Source: Chloroflexota bacterium (GTDB taxonomy: Bacteria > Chloroflexota > Anaerolineae > UBA4142). From it: DNA of 38,908 nucleotides. The stretch is taken from the NCBI GenBank assembly GCA_016219275.1, contig JACRBM010000014.1, positions 1 to 38,908 of the forward strand, written 5' to 3'. A model generated the notes under the pieces. That model was not told the origin of the DNA. It worked only from the letters and a program-made list of their open reading frames with translations, and did not search any database. Position 1 is the stretch's first letter; the number at the start of each line of letters is the position of its first letter. Position numbers and translations under genes: made by a program. Shown here piece by piece: positions 1-5,899 of this stretch.

Positions 1-172
1 AAACGCTGGCCCTATCCTTTCTTGAAAAAGTAACCGTCACTTGATTATCCACCGCTGGCGGTTGCTACACACTTTCTGTCAGGAATGCGCTGGCGGTACG
101 GATGAACATTCAATGGTCAGCCATGCGCTGACGGTCAGCAATTACCCTGTTTCCGGATTAGGAGGATGAGAT
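1..172. other. Non-coding left edge with short GCTGGCGGT-type repeats
   Basis: No gene is visible here. Short related words recur: CGCTGGC near 4, CCGCTGGCGGT at 53, GCGCTGGCGGT at 88 and GCGCTGACGGT at 125, spaced about 35-50 bases apart. The units are too short and unevenly spaced for a CRISPR array. The last part holds operator-like half-sites and the ribosome binding site of the next gene. Confidence 0.5.
116..139 (+). promoter_or_regulatory. Operator-like GTCAGC/GCTGAC half-sites before the DUF4926-fic pair
   Basis: Three half-sites are visible: GTCAGC (116-121), GCTGAC (127-132) and GTCAGC (134-139). The second and third form a palindrome around one central base. They lie 34 bases upstream of the first start codon, a plausible place for an autorepressor. 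No clear -35/-10 pair was found, so the operator role is inference. Confidence 0.35.
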
Positions 173-418
173 ATGGATCATCAACTTTATAACGATGTGA
201 TACTTGTTCGTGACATACCTGCAGATAATTTGCGTGCTGGTGATGTGGGAACAGTTGTTGAGCGACACAATGTCCCGAATCAAGAACCTGGCTATAGCGT
301 CGAATTTTTCGATATGCTTGGAAACACGGTTGCGGTTCTGACCGTGCCTGCAAGTTGGCTACGCGCGCCAACTCACGCTGACCGGCTCGCGGCGCGAACG
401 GAACCAATCACGGCATAG
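173..418 (+). CDS. DUF4926-like small protein
   Basis: An 81-residue protein. Near the N-terminus it reads LYNDVILVRDIPADNLRAGD followed by a GTVVE segment, and in the middle YSVEFFD and VAVLTVP, which is the pattern of DUF4926 proteins (about 70-80 residues, probably a small beta-rich fold). The start is well supported by AGGAGG at 160-165, seven bases before the ATG. It ends 5 bases before the fic gene, so the two are probably cotranscribed. DUF4926 genes are often found beside small toxin-like genes, but no biochemical role is known to me. Base composition is less GC-rich than most of the window. Confidence 0.75.
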   Translation: MDHQLYNDVILVRDIPADNLRAGDVGTVVERHNVPNQEPGYSVEFFDMLGNTVAVLTVPASWLRAPTHADRLAARTEPITA

Positions 419-423
419 ATGAA

Positions 424-1182
424 ATGCAAGCGCCTCAAAATCTTGCGCGGCTAACTGAAAAAAAAGCGCGTGTGAACGCGCATCGCCCGGTGCCGTCCTC
501 CATCGTCGCGAAACTCGAAGAATATTTTCGCGTGGATTGGACCTATAACTCGAACGCGATTGAAGGGTCGAGCATCACACTTTCGGAGACGCGCGCAATT
601 TTGTTGGACGGCGTGACTATCGGCGGCAAGTCACTGCGCGAGCATCTCGAAGTGATCAATCACAGCCACGCGATTGATTTCGTGCAAGGACTCGCCGACA
701 CGCGCGAGCCAATCACCGAGATGACGATTCGCCAGATGCACAATTTGATCCTGCGAACAATTGACGACGACAACGCCGGCGCTTATCGCCGCGTTAATGT
801 GCGAATCGCCGGTTCTGATTTTGTGCCGCCCGATGCCGGGAGCGTGCCTAGTTTGATGTACGATTTCGCGCGATGGCTGAACCAGGATGAAACCAAGAGA
901 TTGCACCCAGTCGAATACGCCGCGCTCGCGCATTTCAAACTCGTGGATATCCATCCGTTCGTAGATGGCAACGGACGCACGGCGCGTTTGTTGATGAATC
1001 TGATTTTGATGCGCGCGGGATTTCCGCCGACTGTAGTCAGAATGACGGATCGCCAAAGATACTATGCGTCTCTGGAGCAAGCACACGCCGGCGACTCACG
1101 TGATTTTGTCGCCTTGATTGCGGATGCGGTTGAGCGCTCGGTAGATGTGTACCTGGACGCGCTACCGAAACATGATGTGTGA
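424..1182 (+). CDS. Fic family protein (predicted AMP-transferase, class II autoinhibited)
   Basis: A 252-residue protein with the Fic active-site motif HPFVDGNGRTAR at residues 177-188; His177 would be the catalytic base and the GNGR stretch would bind nucleotide phosphates. Fic enzymes usually transfer AMP from ATP to hydroxyl side chains of target proteins. The inhibitory-helix motif (S/T)xxxE(G/N) appears as SNAIEG at 43-48, N-terminal to the Fic core, which defines class II enzymes that autoinhibit through the Glu (Glu47). The N-terminal part resembles the Fic_N region of stand-alone Fic proteins. It follows the DUF4926 gene by 5 bases and has no obvious ribosome binding site of its own, suggesting translational coupling. 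The target is unknown. Confidence 0.9.
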   Translation: MQAPQNLARLTEKKARVNAHRPVPSSIVAKLEEYFRVDWTYNSNAIEGSSITLSETRAILLDGVTIGGKSLREHLEVINHSHAIDFVQGLADTREPITEMTIRQMHNLILRTIDDDNAGAYRRVNVRIAGSDFVPPDAGSVPSLMYDFARWLNQDETKRLHPVEYAALAHFKLVDIHPFVDGNGRTARLLMNLILMRAGFPPTVVRMTDRQRYYASLEQAHAGDSRDFVALIADAVERSVDVYLDALPKHDV

Positions 1183-1194
1183 ATTGTACGTCAC

Positions 1195-1227
1195 CAATCG
1201 CAAATCAGAAACCAGAAATCGAAAATG
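1195..1227. repeat. Heptamer-period array before mnmA
   Basis: Successive 7-base units CAATCGC, AAATCAG, AAACCAG, AAATCGA, AAATGAA run into the mnmA start codon, which lies inside the last unit. No Shine-Dalgarno sequence is visible. A closely related array precedes asnS at 8261. Confidence 0.6.
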
Positions 1228-2370
1228 AACACTCCAACCGTCGTCGTCGCGATGAGCGGCGGCGTAGATAGTTCGACTGTCGCCGCGCTCCTCGTCGAGC
1301 GCGGTTATACTGTCATTGGCATGATGATGCGCTTGTGGGCAGAATCCTCTCCTCTGCTCCTGTTTCCGAACGCAGTTGGTTCGGGAACGGGGGCAGGGGT
1401 AGGGGATGGGGGTAACAACCGTTGCTGCTCGCCCGAAGCCGTCGCCGATGCGCGCGGCGTGTGCCAAACACTGGGCATTCCGTTTTACTTGCTCAACTAC
1501 GAAGCCGATTTCAAAACCCACGTCGTGGATTATTTTCTCGATGGGTACGCGCGCGGCGTCACGCCGAATCCGTGCTTGCAATGCAATCGCCAAATCAAGT
1601 TCGGCATTCTCCTCGACAAGGCGCGCGCGTTCGGCGCGGATTTTCTCGCGACCGGACATTACGCGCGCGTACGCGAACGCGATGGCATGGTCGAGTTGTG
1701 GCGCGGCGTGGATCCGAAAAAAGACCAGGCGTACGCGTTGAGTATGTTGAATCAGGCACAACTGGCTCACGTGATGTTTCCGCTCGGCGAGTACACCAAG
1801 GACGAAACACGCGCGCTGGCGCGGCGATTTGGTCTGCGTGTCGCGGAGAAACACGAGAGCCAGGATTTGTGTTTCATCGCGGATGGCGAGTACCGGAATT
1901 TCTTGCGGCGCAATACGCCGAAAGGCGCAAGCGCGCTCGTGCCCGGTGAGATTGTAGACACGCGCGGGAATGTCCTGGGTCATCACGAGGGAATCGCGCT
2001 GTACACGATTGGGCAGCGCAAAGGGCTGGGTCTCGCGCTTGGTGAACCGCTGTTCGTCGTCGCGCTCGACGTGGCGAATCGTCGCGTTGTAGTCGGGCGC
2101 GCGGAGGAACTAGGCAAGCGCGAGTTGATCGCGGAGCAAATGAATTGGATCGCGGGTGAGCCGCCGCGCGCAGAGATTCGCGTCACGGCAAAGATTCGTT
2201 ACCGCGCGGTTGACGTACCCGCGACGGTTCGTTCGCTTGCTGAAATGCGCGCGCACGTTCGGTTCGACGAACCTCTGCGCGATATTACGCCGGGGCAAGC
2301 GGTTGTGCTGTACGACGGCGATGTGTGTTTGGGTGGCGGGATCATTCAATCAACCAATGAACCAAAATAG
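1225..2370 (+). CDS. mnmA: tRNA-specific 2-thiouridylase MnmA
   Basis: A 381-residue enzyme that activates U34 of Lys, Glu and Gln tRNAs with ATP and inserts sulfur to give 2-thiouridine. The PP-loop AMSGGVDSS lies at residues 9-17. The catalytic cysteine pair is Cys120 (in PNPCLQCN, 115-121) and Cys216 (in LCFIADGEY). Next to Cys120 the E. coli-type Asp is replaced by Cys117, which is common in other phyla. The N-terminal start fits the family. Odd feature: about 22 extra residues (roughly 41-63, rich in Ser, Leu, Gly) sit between the RLW and NRCCSPEA segments; they are encoded by an imperfect palindrome (separate entry). The gene stands alone, between fic and a small membrane protein gene. 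Confidence 0.96.
   Translation: MNTPTVVVAMSGGVDSSTVAALLVERGYTVIGMMMRLWAESSPLLLFPNAVGSGTGAGVGDGGNNRCCSPEAVADARGVCQTLGIPFYLLNYEADFKTHVVDYFLDGYARGVTPNPCLQCNRQIKFGILLDKARAFGADFLATGHYARVRERDGMVELWRGVDPKKDQAYALSMLNQAQLAHVMFPLGEYTKDETRALARRFGLRVAEKHESQDLCFIADGEYRNFLRRNTPKGASALVPGEIVDTRGNVLGHHEGIALYTIGQRKGLGLALGEPLFVVALDVANRRVVVGRAEELGKRELIAEQMNWIAGEPPRAEIRVTAKIRYRAVDVPATVRSLAEMRAHVRFDEPLRDITPGQAVVLYDGDVCLGGGIIQSTNEPK
1344..1411. repeat. In-frame palindromic insertion inside mnmA
   Basis: An approximately 67-base imperfect inverted repeat within the mnmA reading frame. The arm GTTTCCGAAC (1362-1371) pairs with GTTCGGGAAC (1379-1388), and pairing continues outward through CTCCTCTGCTCC-type sequence against GGGGGCAGGGG. 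Nearly all mismatches are T opposite G, which would be G-U wobble pairs in RNA. The encoded residues correspond to a loop where other MnmA proteins are shorter. Confidence 0.6.
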
Positions 2371-2413
2371 TTGGCGCATTGGCAATTGGGAAACTGGCGC
2401 ATTCCAAAATGGC
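2371..2413. repeat. Heptamer-period array between mnmA and the next gene
   Basis: Degenerate 7-base units TTGGCGC, ATTGGCA, ATTGGGA, AACTGGC, GCATTCC, AAAATGG begin right after the mnmA stop codon. The ATG chosen for the following gene lies in the last unit. Confidence 0.45.
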
Positions 2414-2654
2414 ATTACTGGTTTTGGGTTCGGTCATCGCTAGTCTGTACGGTCTCGTGTTCTACGTCGTCGTTGGACACGGACGGCTGCGTTTGATCGG
2501 CTACTGGCTCGTCGCGCTCGTGGGATTTGGCGCGGGACATTTCATCGCGGGAATGCTGGGACTGGGTATCGCGAACATCGGCGAACTGCGAATTGTCGAG
2601 GGCACTTTGGTGAGTTTTACTTCGCTGTTTGCCGCGCGCGCATGGTGGCGTTGA
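2409..2654 (+). CDS. Small hydrophobic membrane protein, unknown function
   Basis: An 81-residue protein starting MALLVLGSVIASLYG. It has two or three hydrophobic stretches (about 1-20, 27-50 and 60-77) with small residues, compatible with two to three membrane helices. A TTG start ten codons earlier (2379) is possible but would add a polar tail encoded by the repeat array, so the ATG is preferred. Small proteins of this type beside unrelated housekeeping genes are, as far as I recall, widespread in Chloroflexi; no role is known. Its last 38 bases overlap the convergent glycosyltransferase gene. Confidence 0.6.
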   Translation: MALLVLGSVIASLYGLVFYVVVGHGRLRLIGYWLVALVGFGAGHFIAGMLGLGIANIGELRIVEGTLVSFTSLFAARAWWR

Positions 2655-3756
2655 GTTCGCGATACAAGTCCACGACGCGATCAATGTTGGTTTCGAGCGA
2701 GTACTGTTCTACCGCGCGTTGCCGCGCGCGCGTTGCCAGGTCGCGGCGAAAATCCGGATACTCGATCAACGTGCGCAACATTGCCGGCAGTTGCGCTTGC
2801 CGTTGATTGAAATCAATCACGATGCCGGCTCCCCGCAAGACCTCCGCATCCGCGCCCACGTCCGTCGCGATGATCGCTTTTCCCACTGCCATCGCTTCCA
2901 ATAACGCGAGGGATAATCCCTCAATCGCCGACGGCAAGACGAAAATATCGGCGGCGCGCAAAATACTCAAGCGTTCGTTCACATCGCCGATGTAGCCGGT
3001 GAAATGGATGCGTGGATGATGTTTGTACTTGGCGCGCAACCGCGGCAGTTCGGTCCCGTTGCCCACGACGACGAGTTTATAGTCCGGCGATAAATCGAGC
3101 GAGTCGAACGCCGCGGCAAGGTCGCCGACATTTTTTTCCGGATCGACGCGTCCGATGTACGTGACAAGCAGTGACGCCCCGATGTGTTCTTTGTAATCGC
3201 TTGCGCTGGGTTCGTACGTTGCCGTGTCTACGCCGTTCGGAATCACGCGCAGTTTTTCGGCGGGCACGCCGTACTCGCGAAAGATCGCGGCTTGCGAATC
3301 GGAGAACACGATGACGGCATCGTACTCGCGGAGCGCCGGCGCGTACGAGCGATAAAACAAACGCGCGGCTTGACCCCACAATGTCGTGCGCGGACCGAAG
3401 GGAAAGTGCACGGTGCCGATGAGCGGCACGTTCGCGGCGCGACAAATTTCCGGCAAGGTGTAATCCAGTTGCGAAAACGACAGCGACACGTGCGCGGCGT
3501 CGAAGGGTTCGCGCACGAGCGTTTCTTCGATTGTGCGCCGGGCGCGCATCACCGAAATCGCCATACGGTCGAACACGTTGATCGCGTTGAGGCGAATGCT
3601 GTGCCCGTCGCGCCCGGGACCACGCTCGCGGCTATCGTGATAAAAGAAGACGACCTCATGTTGACGCCGCCGCAGACCGGCGGGCAATTCGCGCGAATAG
3701 GTGACCAACCCATTGCCACGCGGATAGGGGACGTGTCCAAACCAGGCGATTTTCAT
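2617..3756 (-). CDS. Glycosyltransferase family 4 protein
   Basis: A 379-residue GT-B fold enzyme, predicted to transfer a sugar from a nucleotide-sugar donor to an envelope or storage acceptor. The N-terminal domain opens with MKIAWFGHVPYPRGNG, a glycine-rich loop typical of GT4. The C-terminal Rossmann domain has VTYIGRVDPEKN and the donor-binding E(x7)E motif in EGLSLALLEAMA. Length is normal for GT4. The start is preceded by AGAGGTG and by a clear promoter. It is a single-gene unit, so donor and acceptor cannot be inferred from neighbours. Confidence 0.9.
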   Translation of the reverse strand: MKIAWFGHVPYPRGNGLVTYSRELPAGLRRRQHEVVFFYHDSRERGPGRDGHSIRLNAINVFDRMAISVMRARRTIEETLVREPFDAAHVSLSFSQLDYTLPEICRAANVPLIGTVHFPFGPRTTLWGQAARLFYRSYAPALREYDAVIVFSDSQAAIFREYGVPAEKLRVIPNGVDTATYEPSASDYKEHIGASLLVTYIGRVDPEKNVGDLAAAFDSLDLSPDYKLVVVGNGTELPRLRAKYKHHPRIHFTGYIGDVNERLSILRAADIFVLPSAIEGLSLALLEAMAVGKAIIATDVGADAEVLRGAGIVIDFNQRQAQLPAMLRTLIEYPDFRRDLATRARQRAVEQYSLETNIDRVVDLYRELNATMRARQTAK

Positions 3757-3785
3757 TTCTGCACCTCTGTCATATTGGGAGCGCG

Positions 3786-3814
3786 ATTATAGCATGGGGC
3801 GAGTGCTACTCCAA
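3786..3814 (-). promoter_or_regulatory. Promoter of the glycosyltransferase gene
   Basis: On the minus strand, TTGGAG (3809-3814) and TATAAT (3786-3791) are separated by 17 bases. The predicted start of transcription is near 3779, giving a 5' leader of about 23 bases. Confidence 0.6.
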
Positions 3815-3833
3815 ACCCAGCCCCCGGTATTTT

Positions 3834-3861
3834 TTGACTTTTTTCCGAATCGTGTTATGAT
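3834..3861 (+). promoter_or_regulatory. Promoter of the lipoprotein gene
   Basis: TTGACT (3834-3839) and TATGAT (3856-3861) with a 16-base spacer, each one mismatch from consensus. It is divergent from the glycosyltransferase promoter, with about 20 bases between their -35 boxes. Confidence 0.6.
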
Positions 3862-3901
3862 TGCGCCCGTCAATTTCCGCGAAGAGTGAGGAGGTTTTTG
3901 A

Positions 3902-4420
3902 ATGCGCAAGTTGTTGTTGATCGCCGCCGTGGTGTTGCTTGCCACAGCAGTAGGTTGTGATGGTACCCCGCCCCCGCCCCCGCCAGTTGGTAGTCCCCCG
4001 GTGCAACGCACGCGTACCGCAACGCCGGCGCCGGCGAATGATGAAGAGGCGATCAAGCAATTGATCAATGCCGAAGGTGAAGCCGTCGTGCAGCAAGAAA
4101 TCAATCGGCTGCAAGACATTTGGGCGACCGATGGCGTCGTGACCGACGCGAACCGAACGCCGGACAATCCGAGTGACGACAAGACCTGGAAGAATTGGTC
4201 GGCGTTGCGGGATCGCTACGTCAACATTGTTTTTCCGTCGAATCCGCCGGCGGCGGAACATCCGAACATCCGTATTACGATGACCGGCGATACCGCGAGC
4301 GCGATTGCCGACACCAAGATCGGCGTGACGAACGCCAAAGACAATGACAAGTGGACCTTTCGTAAGATTGATGGCAGATGGCGAATCACGAGTCTCACGT
4401 TTGGACTAGCGCCCAAGTAG
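3902..4420 (+). CDS. Predicted lipoprotein with NTF2/SnoaL-like domain
   Basis: A 172-residue protein with a short positive N-terminus, a hydrophobic core and a lipobox ending at Cys19 (AVGC; position -3 is weak). A Pro/Thr-rich linker follows (about 22-45). The rest has the order of a DUF4440/SnoaL-like cone fold: a helix with EEAIKQLINAEGEAV, a WATDGVV segment, and strands ending in KIDGRWRITSLTF. Such domains bind small ligands or act as scaffolds. The start is supported by AGGAGG 11 bases upstream. A strong hairpin follows, so it is monocistronic. Confidence 0.7.
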   Translation: MRKLLLIAAVVLLATAVGCDGTPPPPPPVGSPPVQRTRTATPAPANDEEAIKQLINAEGEAVVQQEINRLQDIWATDGVVTDANRTPDNPSDDKTWKNWSALRDRYVNIVFPSNPPAAEHPNIRITMTGDTASAIADTKIGVTNAKDNDKWTFRKIDGRWRITSLTFGLAPK

Positions 4421-4435
4421 ATCAATCTAATTCCG

Positions 4436-4467
4436 AACGGCTCGCCGCGTACACGCGGCGAGCCGTT
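4436..4467 (+). terminator. Terminator after the lipoprotein gene
   Basis: Perfect stem CGGCTCGCCGCGT / ACGCGGCGAGCCG (4438-4450 and 4453-4465) with a two-base AC loop, extended by A-T pairs and followed by TTTGTCATTGTT. The T tract is weak. Confidence 0.7.
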
Positions 4468-4588
4468 TGTCATTGTTAACCGCAGCGCGCTGGCATGGTC
4501 ATTGCGACGAGCGGTTTTCCCTGGGATGACTTTTCGAAATGATGGACTGGCGCGACCTGATAGTACCTGTTGTTAGCCCTTTGCCTTA

Positions 4589-4617
4589 TTGCGCGTTCGA
4601 ATAGGGCATGTTATAAT
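4589..4617 (+). promoter_or_regulatory. Promoter of the CpaE-like gene
   Basis: TTGCGC (4589-4594), 17-base spacer, perfect TATAAT (4612-4617). The same TTGCGC-17-TATAAT arrangement occurs at 12348-12376. Confidence 0.6.
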
Positions 4618-4642
4618 TTTTGCGGTGTGAACGATCTAAATC

Positions 4643-5818
4643 ATGCCTGGAAAGAATGTGGGTATGCCCGCAAAAATCCTGCTGGTAGATAATGACCTAG
4701 CAACTCTCACCTGGCTCAAGTCCAAATTAGAAAACGAAGGATTCGACGTCGCGACCGCTAACGCCGCGCAAGACGCCTTGAGCCAAATCGAGGAGCGCGC
4801 GCCGACCGTCGTCGTTTTCGAAGTCGCCTTGCCGGATCTCGACGGCTTGGAGTTCCTGCGCCGTGTCATCAAAAATCCGCCAATGATTCCCCCCTGGATG
4901 ATGATCCTCAGTCGGAAAAATCAACCGGCGGATATTCTGGCAGGTCTCGAAGCGGGCGCGGACGATTATGTTGGTAAGCGTCCGGGTGCGGATGTGGAAT
5001 TGATCGGAAAAATTCGAGGACACCTCGCGCACCCGCGCAAGCCCGCGGTCGAAGCGCAAGCCAAACAAGGTCGTCTACTATCGTTCTGCAGTTCCAAAGG
5101 CGGCACGGGCGCGACCTCGATCTGCGTCAATATCGCGTTTGCCCTCGCCCAACTCGATCCCAATTCGCGCATCTTGGTGGTGGACATGGTCTTGCCGCTT
5201 GGTACGGTTGGCTTGTCGCTGGGGTGCGAATCGCGGCGCACGGTCGCGCGCGTGACCCAGGAAATGACCGATCCGGTGGATCGCGCGCTGATTGATAAAG
5301 CCGTTTCACTTCCGCTCAAGTGGGGCTTTCGCGTGTTGCTTGGCGCGCACGATCCCCAGGAATCCACCGAATTGAACGTGAGCCACATCGTCCCGCTTTT
5401 CCAAACGTTGCGCGGCATGTTCGATTACATCCTCGTGGATTTTGGCAGAACGCTCTCGCGCATTTCGCTCCCCGTGATTGAAATGTCCGACCGCATCTTT
5501 TTGATCGTGACGCCGGACATCGCGACGCTCAAAGGCGCCAAGGTGATGATGGACTATATGATTTCGCGGGACGTGGCGCAGCAACAAATCTTTCTCATCA
5601 ACAACCGCACGGTCGGGCGCGTGTGGACGACGACCGAAGACATCGAGCGCGAACTCAGCATGAAGGTGAACGCGACGATTCCGTACGTCGCCGAATACAT
5701 GACGATGGCGATCAACGCGGCGGTGCCGTTCATGGAAAAATTTCCAGATCATGCCGCCAGCGCGATGTTTCGCCAAATCGCGCAGACTGCCCGGGAGCAG
5801 TTAAAAAATGGCAAATAA
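4643..5818 (+). CDS. CpaE/TadZ-like protein: degenerate receiver domain plus MinD-type ATPase
   Basis: 391 residues. Residues about 10-130 form a response-regulator receiver fold: acidic pair Asp16/Asp18, a LPDLDG turn and ADDYVGKR with the conserved Lys. The position of the phosphorylated Asp is Glu60 (VVVFEVALPD), so it probably cannot be phosphorylated normally. Residues about 140-390 are a ParA/MinD-family ATPase with deviant Walker A KGGTGATS at 152-159; signature Lys152 is kept and the second P-loop Lys is Ala157, as in CpaE/TadZ pilus-localisation proteins. Those proteins place Tad pili or secretion complexes at the membrane, but no tad genes are in the window. A second ATG at codon 8 (4664) has a better-placed GGAAAG and may be the true start. 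Confidence 0.85.
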   Translation: MPGKNVGMPAKILLVDNDLATLTWLKSKLENEGFDVATANAAQDALSQIEERAPTVVVFEVALPDLDGLEFLRRVIKNPPMIPPWMMILSRKNQPADILAGLEAGADDYVGKRPGADVELIGKIRGHLAHPRKPAVEAQAKQGRLLSFCSSKGGTGATSICVNIAFALAQLDPNSRILVVDMVLPLGTVGLSLGCESRRTVARVTQEMTDPVDRALIDKAVSLPLKWGFRVLLGAHDPQESTELNVSHIVPLFQTLRGMFDYILVDFGRTLSRISLPVIEMSDRIFLIVTPDIATLKGAKVMMDYMISRDVAQQQIFLINNRTVGRVWTTTEDIERELSMKVNATIPYVAEYMTMAINAAVPFMEKFPDHAASAMFRQIAQTAREQLKNGK

Positions 5819-5824
5819 ACGCAA

Positions 5825-5861
5825 ACCCGCCGGGTGATCCAAACCCGGCGGGTCTTTTTTT
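5825..5861 (+). terminator. Rho-independent terminator
   Basis: Perfect stem ACCCGCCGGG / CCCGGCGGGT (5825-5834 and 5844-5853), nine-base loop, then a run of seven T. It ends the CpaE-like transcript, and the next promoter starts 4 bases later. Confidence 0.9.
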
Positions 5862-5864
5862 GCG

Positions 5865-5891
5865 TTGACAAAATCTTGCCCGCGTGATAAT
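5865..5891 (+). promoter_or_regulatory. Promoter giving a probable leaderless transglutaminase mRNA
   Basis: Consensus TTGACA (5865-5870) and GATAAT (5886-5891) with a short 15-base spacer. The predicted transcription start (about 5898) is within 2 bases of the ATG at 5900, and no Shine-Dalgarno sequence precedes that ATG. Confidence 0.5.
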
Positions 5892-5899
5892 CTTTTGCC

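Noticed and set aside
53-139. CRISPR-like spacing of GCTGGCGGT words near the left edge
   Set aside because: Units are only 9-13 bases, imperfect and unevenly spaced, with no cas genes.
4436-4467. Possible riboswitch or attenuator upstream of the CpaE-like gene
   Set aside because: The hairpin lies before the promoter of that gene and directly after the lipoprotein stop, so it is a terminator.
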